The position numbers and the translations under genes were made by a program. Below, piece after piece: positions 18,227 to 26,614 of a stretch of DNA of 64,000 nt. The stretch spans positions 30,647 through 94,646 of the forward strand of contig JAPFDT010000027.1 of the NCBI GenBank assembly GCA_026169815.1, written 5' to 3'. Under the pieces are notes generated by a model. The model was not told the origin of the DNA. It was given only the letters and a program-made list of their open reading frames with translations, and searched no databases. This stretch comes from Pseudogracilibacillus sp. (GTDB taxonomy: Bacteria > Bacillota > Bacilli > Bacillales > Amphibacillaceae). How positions within the stretch are numbered: position 1 is the stretch's first letter; every line of letters begins with the position of its first letter.

Positions 18227-18550
18227 TTATGATTTACCTTCTGTTTCACCAGTCCACTGAATCATTCCTGGAATAACATTATACACTTTAGAAAAACCTA
18301 AATTCGTTAACTGTCTTGCTGCAACGTCGCTACGGTTTCCTGTACGACAAATGATATATACTTCTTTATCCTTTGATAACTCATCTGCCCGTGCTTCTAA
18401 TTCACCTAATGGAATATTTTTTGACGTTGGTACATGACTGAACGCATATTCTGTTTCTTCTCTTACATCAAGTACAATCATATCTTTATTTGCAGTGATT
18501 TTTTCATTAACTTCTTCATTGCTTGCAATATATGGATGGTTCTTAAACAT
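18227..18550 (-). CDS. Single-domain rhodanese-like protein
   Basis: A 107-residue rhodanese domain with VLDVREETEYAFSHVPTSKN near residue 26 and the active-site loop ICRTGNRS near residue 68, whose Cys would carry a persulfide. ATG at 18550 has a GGAG binding site. It directly follows (about 20 nt) the decayed TusA-like gene and the remnant of a DsrE-like gene on the same strand, so it is the last intact member of what was a sulfur-carrier operon. The frame is intact and active residues are kept, so it may still work alone. Confidence 0.9.
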   Translation of the reverse strand: MFKNHPYIASNEEVNEKITANKDMIVLDVREETEYAFSHVPTSKNIPLGELEARADELSKDKEVYIICRTGNRSDVAARQLTNLGFSKVYNVIPGMIQWTGETEGKS

Positions 18551-18572
18551 ATCATCATCTCCACTCGATTTT

Positions 18573-18800
18573 TTAATAATGCTTTAACGTTTCGTTTTCT
18601 TCAACTGTTCCTAAATATTGATTTCCTGTACTCTTTACCCATACTTCAATATCAGCTGTTAATTCACGATCTGTCACTTATACTGCTAACAACATCGCCA
18701 ATCATTAAAGCTTTCATTTCATTGCGCATTTTTACAATTGGGATTGGATAAGCTAATCCTTTTTCGTCCAATACAACATCTATTTTCACATTCTTAATCT
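18573..18800 (-). pseudogene. Decayed TusA-family sulfur carrier
   Basis: Minus-strand translation in two frames gives IDVVLDEKGLAYPIPIVKMR and, after a frameshift near 18680, ADIEVWVKSTGNQYLGTVEE ending LKHY. These match the two halves of TusA/YeeD-type sulfurtransferases. The family's sulfur-carrying Cys in the CPxP motif is Tyr here (GLAYPIPIVK), so both the frame and the active site are lost. Confidence 0.8.
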
Positions 18801-18833
18801 ATCACTCTTGTACAGTAGCCTCATTTAAATGAA

Positions 18834-18941
18834 TCAGTTAACGTTCCCTTCTTCCGCATCACTTAAATATGCACCCACTCCTGCATATTCAATATTATCT
18901 AATAAATTTTCTTCCTGTAATCCGAGTAAGTCCATTGTCAT
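18834..18941 (-). pseudogene. C-terminal remnant of a DsrE/DsrF-like protein
   Basis: The 35-codon frame reads MTMDLLGLQEENLLDNIEYA then GVGAYLSDAEEGNVN and stop. This resembles the C-terminal end of DsrE/F-like (YrkE-type) sulfur-relay proteins, where a MDVMGI...GVATYLGDAEEANVNLFI pattern is usual. The rest of the gene is missing. Confidence 0.65.
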
Positions 18942-19009
18942 ATTCACCACTAAATAATATGATTGTTGCCTTTTTTGTTTCCAACTAACATTTCGGTTTG
19001 TTAATATAA

Positions 19010-19057
19010 AAATAAAGCTTATAAGGAAGCAACTTTACTTCCCTACAAGCTTTATTT
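19010..19057 (-). terminator. Terminator of the surface-protein gene
   Basis: AAATAAAGCTT and GGAAG pair with CTTCC and AAGCTTTATTT across the centre. It starts 27 nt after the stop codon of the LPxTA protein, with a T-rich tail on the minus strand. Confidence 0.85.
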
Positions 19058-19083
19058 ATATGGAAAAAATTTAAGCAGATATT

Positions 19084-21039
19084 TTATTTTACACTCTTTC
19101 TTTTACGAGTAAATAATCCTGCAACACCAGCTACTATGGCCATAAATCCACCTAATAACCAGTTGTACGTATCTGTCGCAGTATTTGGTAACGTATTATC
19201 ATCATCAGACTTCACAACTGCAGTGCCATCCTCTACTTTATCGTCTCCTTCTTCTACGTTAATAGAAGAATCTTCTTCATCTACAAAAACTCCATATGTT
19301 GAAAAATGACTCAATTTTGTAGTAATAGTATTATTTTGTTTATCTGTTGTTCCACCTTTGTCTTCCCACATATTTGTATCTTCATTTAAGTAATAAATTG
19401 CAACGTTTTCGTTAACTGCATCTTTATCAACACCTAATGTTAACTCATAATCTTCTTTTGGTTCTTCTGCACCTTCTGGAAGAATGATATCTACATCAAT
19501 AATATCACCAGCTTCTTTCATGCCTAATGCAGTTACTTCGTCATTTTTTGAAATTATTACTTCAGTTCCCTCAGGTAAATCATTCGGTAATAGGATAGAT
19601 ATATCTGTATCCTCTACGTTTAACAATTGGCCTTTTTCTACAGAAACTTTATCGCCTAATTGAACAGTTAATGATTTAGCTGGACTACCTCCGTCGCCAT
19701 TGTCGTCGCCGTCATCTCCGTCGTTGCCGTCATCTCCGTCGTTGCCGTCATCTCCGTCGTTGCCGTCATCTCCATCGTCGCCGTCATCTCCGTCATCTCC
19801 ATCGTCGCCGTCATCTCCGTCGTCGCCATCGTCGCCGTTGTCTCCATCATCTCCGTCGTCGCCGTTATCTCCGTCGTCTCCATCGTCGCCGTCGTCGCCA
19901 TCATCTCCGTCGTCGCCGTCATCGCCGTCATCTCCGTCGTCGCCGTCATCTCCGTCATCTCCGTCGTCGCCGTCATCTCCGTCGTCGCCATCGTCGCCGT
20001 TGTCTCCATCATCTCCGTCGTCGCCGTCATCTCCATCGTCTCCATCATCTCCGTCGTCGCCGTCATCGCCGTCATCGCCATCGTCGCCGTTGTCTCCATC
20101 ATCGCCGTCGTCGCCGTCATCTCCATCGTCTCCATCATCTCCGTCGTCGCCGTCGTCGCCGTCATCGCCGTCGTCGCCGTCATCTCCGTCGTCGCCGTTA
20201 TCTCCGTCGTCTCCATCGTCGCCGTCGTCGCCATCATCTCCGTCGTCGCCGTCATCTCCGTCGTCGCCGTCATCTCCGTCGTCGCCGTCATCGTCTTCTC
20301 CATCTGTAATTTCCAAGTCTACTTCATAAGTACCTGAGACATCATTCAGGTTTACTCCACTACCTTCAGCTAGACCAGCTAGGTTAAATGTATATATACC
20401 ATTATATAATGCACTTTCATCTTTTACGACGATTGGTGCATTGAATGAATAGAAATTTATACCTTCTTCTAAATCAAATTCATTATCAACCATAAACTGA
20501 TATAGATCATATTCAATACTGTTAGTTGCTTGATTTACAGTAACATAATCACGTACATTGTCCTCTTCTCCTGAAATTGACCTATTTTCCCCATCTTTAT
20601 CGACTATATTACCTGTTAAAACAAATTTACCATATCTATTCGGATCGTCACCATTACCTTTTAAATGTTTTTCTAAATTTGAATCCTCTGATAAATGAGA
20701 TAATTCCTCAGGTAATTGTACTACAATTGTAAAAGCATCTTTATCATGAAAAGTTAACTTTCCCTCAGGTGATCCGTATATAATATGTCTAGTTTCTTCA
20801 TAGTCTTCACTATAGTAACTATTAGCGTAAGTAAGTGAATCTTTAAATTCTAATAAATTATCCGTCGCTGCATGAACAACAGACGTATTTAGTACGTTTG
20901 GAAATCCACTATCACTTAAGACACTTGGTGCCACTGGTGTACTGAATGCGAATGTTGTTGCAATTGCAATCCCTGCGATACGTTTTGCATATCGTTTTCG
21001 ATTTTGATTCATTTTTGCTTTGTAATCATATTTCTTCAC
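19084..21039 (-). CDS. Cell-wall anchored acidic surface protein with DGD repeats and an LPNTA sorting signal
   Basis: A 651-residue exported protein. An N-terminal signal (KRIAGIAIATTFAFSTPVAP) leads to cleavage near residue 57 (VVHAA). A domain of about 190 residues follows that I cannot name, then about 200 residues of DGD/DGN repeats (roughly 250-450), then a beta domain (VEDTDISILLPNDLPEGTEV to LSHFSTYGVFVDEE, about 455-595) seen in other Bacillus wall proteins, and finally LPNTATDTYNW, a hydrophobic segment and RKRKSVK. LPxTA is the type of signal used by sortase D-class enzymes. GTG at 21039 with AAGGA upstream is chosen; the ORF opens at a TTG eight codons earlier. Extreme acidity suits a salt-exposed or calcium-binding surface layer. 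No sortase gene is in the window. Confidence 0.85.
   Translation of the reverse strand: MKKYDYKAKMNQNRKRYAKRIAGIAIATTFAFSTPVAPSVLSDSGFPNVLNTSVVHAATDNLLEFKDSLTYANSYYSEDYEETRHIIYGSPEGKLTFHDKDAFTIVVQLPEELSHLSEDSNLEKHLKGNGDDPNRYGKFVLTGNIVDKDGENRSISGEEDNVRDYVTVNQATNSIEYDLYQFMVDNEFDLEEGINFYSFNAPIVVKDESALYNGIYTFNLAGLAEGSGVNLNDVSGTYEVDLEITDGEDDDGDDGDDGDDGDDGDDGDDGDDGDDGDDGDNGDDGDDGDDGDDGDDGDDGDDGDDGDDGDDGDDGDNGDDGDDGDDGDDGDDGDDGDDGDDGDDGDNGDDGDDGDDGDDGDDGDDGDDGDDGDDGDDGDDGDDGDDGDDGDNGDDGDDGDNGDDGDDGDDGDDGDDGDDGDDGDDGNDGDDGNDGDDGNDGDDGDDNGDGGSPAKSLTVQLGDKVSVEKGQLLNVEDTDISILLPNDLPEGTEVIISKNDEVTALGMKEAGDIIDVDIILPEGAEEPKEDYELTLGVDKDAVNENVAIYYLNEDTNMWEDKGGTTDKQNNTITTKLSHFSTYGVFVDEEDSSINVEEGDDKVEDGTAVVKSDDDNTLPNTATDTYNWLLGGFMAIVAGVAGLFTRKRKSVK
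19692..20292. repeat. Minisatellite encoding the (DGD)n tract
   Basis: About 600 bp of 9-bp units (coding strand GACGGCGAC-like, third positions varied) with Asn substituting at intervals, arranged in longer higher-order blocks that recur several times. Such tracts change length by slippage or recombination. The long proline/serine ORF on the opposite strand is a by-product. Confidence 0.95.
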
Positions 21040-21559
21040 TATGTAATCCTTCTCCCTTATCAATTAATCTTTTAAAAACAATTGAGTCTAGCATACTACA
21101 CAGGAAAAACCATCGTCAATATGATAATTTACACAGTATATTTGTTATACTTTTCCAGAAATTTTATAATTATTTTATAATTCAGCTATCTTTTTTCCGA
21201 AAATTGGCATTATGAACTATATATAAATAAGTTTATAGTCCTTTTTTAAATTCAACTATAAAAAATTTCTAGACTAAAGTTTTTTTATTTATATGAATAA
21301 AATATAATGGTTTCTGATAGATCCAGTGATTATATGGTATTACGATTATAATTAAAAAGATCTAAAAATCTACTAATACAAGGTAGATAAAGTTCGTATT
21401 ATACTTTTATAAAATACAAAGTAGTGCTATGAAAGTAAAAGTTCAATTATAAACTATTACGGATTAATAATGACATTAATCCGTAATTAAGAGACGGGTA
21501 GGACTAAGTATTTGTGATAAAGATACCAGTAAAGAAGTAATGAAAATTTCCAAATAAAT

Positions 21560-21612
21560 AACACGTATCACTTATAAAATATCAATGGATGATTTCGTAA
21601 ATGATACGTGTT
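21560..21612. terminator. Hairpin in a gene-poor region
   Basis: AACACGTATCA at 21560-21570 is matched exactly by TGATACGTGTT at 21602-21612, followed on the plus strand by T5. It could be a leftover terminator, since no gene ends nearby on the plus strand. Confidence 0.5.
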
Positions 21613-21649
21613 TTTATTATAAAAATATTTTTCATATAGTTATGTTCTT

Positions 21650-21867
21650 CTTAACGATAACGATTTAAAACGGTTAAAAATGATTTGGTATATTTTAAAC
21701 GATCTTGCACGACTTAGTTCTTTCAACATTGTCATCAAACCGAAGATTCGTATCGATGAATTATCTCTCGTTCCTTCATACTCTTGCTTCGTTTCTTCTA
21801 ATACCTCTTTTTCAATTAGTACTTAGTCGTTCATCGTGTCTGTAGTTGCTTTAATGAGTTGATCAAT
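21650..21867 (-). pseudogene. Unidentified coding remnant
   Basis: The minus strand reads IDQLIKATTDTMND, a stop, then VLIEKEVLEETKQEYEGTRD and onward FGLMTMLKELSRAR for about 70 codons with that single internal stop. The FGLMxxLK stretch recalls DUF1641 proteins but similarity is too weak to assign. The rest of the 21064-21900 interval shows nothing I can support. Confidence 0.3.
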
Positions 21868-21900
21868 TGTACGTAAAAGTATGAACTACTTCTTATTGTT

Positions 21901-22329
21901 TTAATTAACTAGTTTGTTTAACCAGGTAAGCAATATAGGGATCTCATCATTATAAATTGTAGCTATGACACTTTTTCCATCTGTTATGAACAAGGAATCC
22001 AAAGGTACATTATTTGCCTCTACGACTTCAGATATTCCACTATCCGGCCAATTTGTTCCACATAAAAAGGGCGGCTCTACTCCAACTAAAAATTTCGAAG
22101 GATCCTTTTCTAGCTGGGAAATCAGCTTGTGATCGACATTATAACCTTCAAATTCATAGATTTGATTGTTTACTTCTGTGATAATTGTTAGTTCATATAA
22201 TGATGTTCTAAACAGTCTTTTTTGTTCTTTAATGTCAGGTCTAATTTTGAATTGTGCTTCTTTTAGTTTTAGAGGTTTAGTATTTTCTACACGACAAGTC
22301 GCTTGTTCTAAATCCATAGTCACTTTCAT
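21901..22329 (-). CDS. Hypothetical protein
   Basis: A 142-residue soluble protein that I do not recognise. No signal peptide or membrane segment. It contains a mixed alpha/beta pattern with KPLKLKEAQFKIRPDIKEQK near the N-terminus, a central VNNQIYEFEGYNVDHKLISQ and a WPDSGISEVVEANN stretch. The start is placed at ATG 22329, preceded by AAAGGA at 9 nt; the ORF is open 15 codons further with no site. It lies downstream of a strong terminator and a small hydrophobic ORF. Function unknown. Confidence 0.55.
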   Translation of the reverse strand: MKVTMDLEQATCRVENTKPLKLKEAQFKIRPDIKEQKRLFRTSLYELTIITEVNNQIYEFEGYNVDHKLISQLEKDPSKFLVGVEPPFLCGTNWPDSGISEVVEANNVPLDSLFITDGKSVIATIYNDEIPILLTWLNKLVN

Positions 22330-22374
22330 AATCTCATTCCTTTGTCTATGTTCTCTTATTTCTAATCTCCTCAT

Positions 22375-22560
22375 TCAATTTATAATAACATAGCATAAGT
22401 AAGAGAGTAATTGAAATAACAAAAACGCTATCAAGGAAACCAGAAATAGTATTGAAACAAATAGTGTAAATGAATCTCCCCAATAAAAAATTGCATCCAG
22501 TATTCTATACTCAACTTTCGCACCTAGATAAAAAGACGGTTTCAGTTGATCATATAACAA
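22375..22560 (-). CDS. Possible small membrane protein
   Basis: A 61-codon frame beginning at a TTG that lies within the terminator of the upstream betaine-binding gene, so that start cannot be right. From about residue 24 the frame encodes a strongly hydrophobic segment (SFTLFVSILFLVSLIAFLLF). There is no convincing binding site or start. It may be a small membrane protein with a non-standard start, a remnant, or chance. Confidence 0.25.
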   Translation of the reverse strand: MLYDQLKPSFYLGAKVEYRILDAIFYWGDSFTLFVSILFLVSLIAFLLFQLLSYLCYVIIN

Positions 22561-22581
22561 ATATAATCAACTAAAACCGTC
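22535..22581 (-). terminator. Terminator of the betaine-binding lipoprotein gene
   Basis: A long stem: GACGGTTT, AGTTGAT and ATAT pair with ATAT, ATCAACT and AAACCGTC. On the minus strand a T5 run follows. It begins about 20 nt after the stop at 22603. Confidence 0.9.
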
Positions 22582-22602
22582 CTCATGTTAATATAATTTA
22601 TA

Positions 22603-23505
22603 TTATTCTATACCTTTAATCCATTCGTCCACTTTATCTTGATTTTTTTCAATCCACTTTGAAGCAGCTTCTTCAGGTTCCATACCTTCAGACATATCAA
22701 GCATTACTTCTTCCATATCTTCAGCTGTCCAATAAAATTCATCTAAAACTTGATAAACTTCAGGCATATCCTCTTCTAAACCTTCCCGAACCATTGTCGA
22801 TATATATTGCTCATCGCCAAATGAACCTTCAGGATCTTCTAAGAATTTAAGGTCATAAGATGAGAATTTCCAATGTGGTGACCAGCCCGTTACAATAATT
22901 GGCTCCTCATTTTCATATGCTTGTCCTAGTGCTGTTACCATTGCTCCATCTGAAGATACTTGAACTTCCCAATCATTTAAATTGTCATAGTCCTCAATTG
23001 CGTCTTCCGCAGCTGTTACAACACCAGCACCTGGATCAATTCCTGTAATTACTTTATCCGCTTCGTCTTCCAATTCTTCAATCGAATCCACATCCATATA
23101 TGATGGAACTACTAATCCAATTTTAGCTTTTTCTAAATTTGGACCAAGATCGACAACATCGTCACCAAATTCCTCATATTGAGTCTTCATGTCTCCGGGT
23201 AACCAAGCAGCAACCATACCATCTGCTTCTCCACTTACAATAGACTCCCACATAATTGACATGTCTACAGGTGTTATTGTCACTTTATAACCAAGATCTT
23301 CCAAAACATTTGCAACGACATTAGTAGATGCGATTTCTGATTCCCAGTTAACTAATGTTAGTTCTACTTCTTGTCCTTCTCCGACGAGTGACGTATCATC
23401 CTCCTCATCATTGGAATCAGAATTATTTGTACTACAACCAGCAACAAATAGTGCAAATACTATAGTACTTATAAGTGTGATACGTTTCCAGTTCATGTTA
23501 AACAT
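22603..23505 (-). CDS. Glycine betaine-type ABC transporter substrate-binding lipoprotein
   Basis: A 300-residue lipoprotein of the OpuAC/ProX (type II solute-binding) family. Signal with lipobox FVAGC near residue 25, acidic linker, then VELTLVNWESEIASTNVVAN, MIWESI-type MWESIVSGEADGMVAAWLPG near residue 90, and WSPHWKFSSYDLKFLEDP near residue 215, where aromatic residues that cage quaternary amines are expected. ATG 23505 follows GGAGG. No OpuAA or OpuAB gene is adjacent; instead betaine aldehyde dehydrogenase lies 70 nt upstream on the same strand, so choline or betaine handling is likely its context. Confidence 0.9.
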   Translation of the reverse strand: MFNMNWKRITLISTIVFALFVAGCSTNNSDSNDEEDDTSLVGEGQEVELTLVNWESEIASTNVVANVLEDLGYKVTITPVDMSIMWESIVSGEADGMVAAWLPGDMKTQYEEFGDDVVDLGPNLEKAKIGLVVPSYMDVDSIEELEDEADKVITGIDPGAGVVTAAEDAIEDYDNLNDWEVQVSSDGAMVTALGQAYENEEPIIVTGWSPHWKFSSYDLKFLEDPEGSFGDEQYISTMVREGLEEDMPEVYQVLDEFYWTAEDMEEVMLDMSEGMEPEEAASKWIEKNQDKVDEWIKGIE

Positions 23506-23576
23506 AAGCAAAAATCCTCCATTTTATATGACTCTCTTTTTATTGAAACTGTTCTGATATAAAACCATTGGTTGTT

Positions 23577-25049
23577 TTAGAACCAGTTCATTGACTCCGG
23601 TTTTAAATTATGCATAATATGCTTTGTTTCCGTATATTCATCTAATCCTAATTCTCCAAGCTCTCGGCCAATCCCTGATTGTTTAAAACCGCCCCATGGA
23701 GCATGTGGGAAATATGAATTAAAGTCATTAATCCAAACCGTTCCCATACGCATTTTTGCAACACAGCGTTCTGCTTTTACAATGTCATTTGTCCAGACAC
23801 CACCAGAGAGTCCATATATGGAATCATTCGCTAATTGAATAGCTTCCTCTTCCGTTGTGAACTTTTCAATTGTAATAACAGGACCGAATGCTTCATCTTG
23901 TACAACGTCCATATCGGTTGTACAATTTGTGAAAATGGTCGGTAAATAGAAAAATCCGTTTTGTAAATCTGGATCTTCTGGTCGTTTTCCACCAACTGCA
24001 ACCGTTGCACCTTCTTTAATACCATTTTCTACATATTCGCTAACTTTATTCAAATGCTCCGCTGATATTAGCGGTCCCATTTGCGTAGATTCATCAAATC
24101 CATTTCCAAGTTTAATTTTTTTCACTCGCGCAACAAGGGCATCAACGAACTCATCATGAATACTTTCTTCTACTAATAATCTCGTACCAGCAGAGCATAT
24201 TTGTCCTGCATGGAAAAATACACCGTTTAATGCTTGATCGACTGCAATTTCAAAATCAGCATCAGCAAAGATAATATTTGGATTTTTTCCACCTAGTTCT
24301 AATGCAATTTTTTTAACATTAACGCTTGCAGCTTGCATAATGTGTTTCCCTGTTTCAACTCCCCCAGTAAAGGAAATTAAATCAACGTCCATACTCTCTG
24401 AAAGTTCTGCTCCTACTGTATTACCTTTACCTAACACGAGGTTAGCAACTCCAGCTGGAACACCAGCCTCTTCTATCAATTCAAATATTTTAATGGAAGT
24501 AAGCGGAGTAATTTCACTTGGTTTCATGATGAATGTATTTCCTGCTACAAGTGCAGGTGCCAATTTCCAAGATGCTTGTAATAGTGGATAGTTCCATGGC
24601 GTAATTAATCCACAGACACCAATAGGTTCTTTAACTACTTTACTAATCGTATTCGGAATTGGTGAATCAATAATCTTGCCACCGTCTTTATCAGCTATTT
24701 CTGCATAATAGCGGAACACTCCTGCAATATCATCCATATCCCAACGACTTTCTTCGAGTGTTTTACCAGTATCAAGTGATTCTAATTCAGCCAATTCTTC
24801 TTTATCTCGTTCGATGAGGTCAGCAATGATATGAACAATTCGCCCACGTTCAGTCGCAGTCATATTTGGCCATTCACCATGATTAAAAGCATTTCTAGCT
24901 GCCTTAATAGCTGCCTTTGTATCTATTCGATCGCTTTCCGTAACTTCTGCGATCACTTCTTGATTATATGGGTTAATGATTGTACGAACCTCATTTGATT
25001 CAGAAAATAACCATTTCCCATCTATAAATTGTTTTTTTATTGTCAACAT
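23577..25049 (-). CDS. gbsA: Betaine aldehyde dehydrogenase
   Basis: NAD-dependent oxidation of betaine aldehyde to the osmoprotectant glycine betaine. The 490-residue protein is close to B. subtilis GbsA through its whole length: PIGVCGLITPWNYPLLQASW near residue 140, catalytic Glu in ALELGGKNPNIIF near 250, catalytic Cys in FFHAGQICSAGTRLLVEE near 285, and the C-terminal KPESMNWF. ATG 25049 has AAAGGAG upstream. The usual partner gbsB (choline dehydrogenase) and the regulator gbsR are absent here, so the source of the aldehyde must be elsewhere. Confidence 0.93.
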   Translation of the reverse strand: MLTIKKQFIDGKWLFSESNEVRTIINPYNQEVIAEVTESDRIDTKAAIKAARNAFNHGEWPNMTATERGRIVHIIADLIERDKEELAELESLDTGKTLEESRWDMDDIAGVFRYYAEIADKDGGKIIDSPIPNTISKVVKEPIGVCGLITPWNYPLLQASWKLAPALVAGNTFIMKPSEITPLTSIKIFELIEEAGVPAGVANLVLGKGNTVGAELSESMDVDLISFTGGVETGKHIMQAASVNVKKIALELGGKNPNIIFADADFEIAVDQALNGVFFHAGQICSAGTRLLVEESIHDEFVDALVARVKKIKLGNGFDESTQMGPLISAEHLNKVSEYVENGIKEGATVAVGGKRPEDPDLQNGFFYLPTIFTNCTTDMDVVQDEAFGPVITIEKFTTEEEAIQLANDSIYGLSGGVWTNDIVKAERCVAKMRMGTVWINDFNSYFPHAPWGGFKQSGIGRELGELGLDEYTETKHIMHNLKPESMNWF

Positions 25050-25189
25050 TTTTACTCCTTTGAAAATCAAATATTAGCATCCCTAAACGTAACACAGAGA
25101 AATTTCTTTGTCAAAATATGAATCGACACTCTATTAAAGTGTTCCTTTCTTACATTATTAGTTATTTGAGTTTCGCATCCGGATAGCGG

Positions 25190-25372
25190 TTTTTGACTCA
25201 AATTGATAAAGAGCGATTTTCTATTTTATATAGTGACAAAGTCAGTCGTCCGAATAAATCAGTCAATGTTCTGGTTAGTTTGCTGATGCCTAAACAACAA
25301 AATTTACTCCCAGACGAAGAATTGATTAGTTCACTTTATTTTGATTATCGTTTTCAGAATACCCTCAAATAA
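25190..25372 (+). pseudogene. Transposase N-terminal remnant (IS1182-like)
   Basis: Sixty plus-strand codons read FLTQIDKERFSILYSDKVSR, then PNKSVNVLVSLLMPKQQNLL and DEELISSLYFDYRFQNTLK before a stop. This matches the N-terminal region of IS1182-type DDE transposases (YSxKxSRPN.PVNVLV, TDEEL.ESLYFDxRFQYAL). Upstream there are stops in the same frame and no terminal repeats could be found. Confidence 0.75.
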
Positions 25373-25402
25373 TGATTAAAAACACAGATCTTCAATTCTC
25401 AA

Positions 25403-25558
25403 CTAATATTCACCTATCCTCTTTACAGCGAACCAAATTTCACTATCAACTTGATTTCTGTCAGACAAATCTCTTGTAAATGAAATATTAGGAACTTTTA
25501 CTAATTCATAATCTGAGAATGGCACCCACTCTAAAGCCTGTTCCTCAGATTTCTTGCA
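25403..25558 (-). pseudogene. C-terminal remnant of a GyrI-like effector-binding protein
   Basis: The minus strand holds 52 codons reading EEQALEWVPFSDYELVKVPN, then ISFTRDLSDRNQVDSEIWFA and VKRIGEY with a stop. The DYELxxVPxIxF...SEIWxxVK pattern is the usual end of GyrI-like/AraC effector-binding domains. The remainder of the gene is missing. Confidence 0.5.
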
Positions 25559-25619
25559 TGATTATTGGAAATTTACCTTTTCCTTTCAGAATACTTTCTT
25601 AACTTAAAGAGTTGAAAAA

Positions 25620-26393
25620 TCAACCATCAAACTTTTGTTCTTTTAATTTTAAATATCTTTCAATTCCATCTAAAATCCGTTCCAATCCAAACTCAAAGTC
25701 ATCTCCAACATCATTATCTTTATTGTCATCTGTGTACACACCTTTAGCAACAAGAGAATGTAAATTTGGGAAGCGATCTGAAGTCACTAATTCCTGTAGC
25801 GCATTGCTGAAATCCACCCCACTAAACGTGCCCGGACTAGCTCCTGCCTGAATTGCCTGGTTTGCATCGCTCATGATCTCACCGGCTCCTCGTGCATAAT
25901 TACTTATCAACAAAATGATGGACATCTTCTCATGATCGTTCAATGGAAGTTCCCGTATGCCACCAAGCACATAATCAATCATTTGAAGGTTATTTGGTGT
26001 GATTGGGATGCTCGTAATAGGAATATCACCGAACCACGGATGTTTTATGTAAACACCAATGGTTGCTTCATAAAATTTACGAAGGTTTTCACGCCAATCT
26101 GTGTCTCCTTCTGGAATTGGATTGGGAATATCACAAGCGGCATCCTGCATTAGAATGAGTAAGTCATCTTTACTTGGAATATAGCGGTAAAGAGACATTG
26201 ACGTAAATCCTAAAGATGATGCAACTCTGTTCATAGACACTGACGATATGCCTTCTTTATCAGCAATAGCTATAGCAGCTTCAACGATTTGGTCGATATT
26301 TAATTCTCTTTTAGGTCCCCGATTTGATTGTTTCTCTAGCCCCCAGCTAATGGCAACGCCTGGTGGAAAATTTATCTTTATATGATCATCCAT
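25620..26393 (-). CDS. TetR/AcrR-family repressor
   Basis: A 257-residue regulator: helix-turn-helix domain at about residues 32-78 (QIVEAAIAIADKEGISSVSM, GFTSMSLYRYIPSKDDLLIL) and a long TetR_C-type ligand domain, like those guarding drug-efflux genes. ATG 26393 has AGGAGG upstream. It is divergent from an ATP-binding/permease ABC-2 pair, and the intergenic region carries inverted repeats that look like its operator. It therefore probably represses both itself and the exporter until a toxic ligand is bound. Confidence 0.9.
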   Translation of the reverse strand: MDDHIKINFPPGVAISWGLEKQSNRGPKRELNIDQIVEAAIAIADKEGISSVSMNRVASSLGFTSMSLYRYIPSKDDLLILMQDAACDIPNPIPEGDTDWRENLRKFYEATIGVYIKHPWFGDIPITSIPITPNNLQMIDYVLGGIRELPLNDHEKMSIILLISNYARGAGEIMSDANQAIQAGASPGTFSGVDFSNALQELVTSDRFPNLHSLVAKGVYTDDNKDNDVGDDFEFGLERILDGIERYLKLKEQKFDG

Positions 26394-26519
26394 TACTTTT
26401 CCTCCTATTTATTCCTATTTATTTAATGGATTGCTAATTAAAAAGCTGTGTAACTTCCTCTTCAAAAAGGATTAAATGATTTCTATTATCACTATCTTAA
26501 TTATATTTTTAAAATAAAC

Positions 26520-26592
26520 TTGACATTATAATTGTATATATAATAAACTGTATATGCAATAAACAGTGTATAGGGTAAACTGTTTATTATAT
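26520..26592 (+). promoter_or_regulatory. Divergent promoter/operator of the TetR-ABC cassette
   Basis: TTGACA lies at 26520-26525. Downstream, ATATAATAAAC (26538-26548) is matched by GTTTATTATAT (26582-26592), and within this frame AATAAACTG, AATAAACAG and CTGTTTATT form further direct and inverted copies. This repeated half-site is a good candidate for the TetR-type operator. Confidence 0.6.
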
Positions 26593-26614
26593 AAATTAAA
26601 GGAGAATTATATAT

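Noticed and set aside
19700..20329. Plus-strand ORF of 209 residues rich in Ser and Pro, and a 211-residue Met/Thr-rich minus-strand frame
   Set aside because: Both are shadow frames of the DGD repeat in the surface-protein gene; they have no ribosome binding site and only reflect the 9-bp periodicity.
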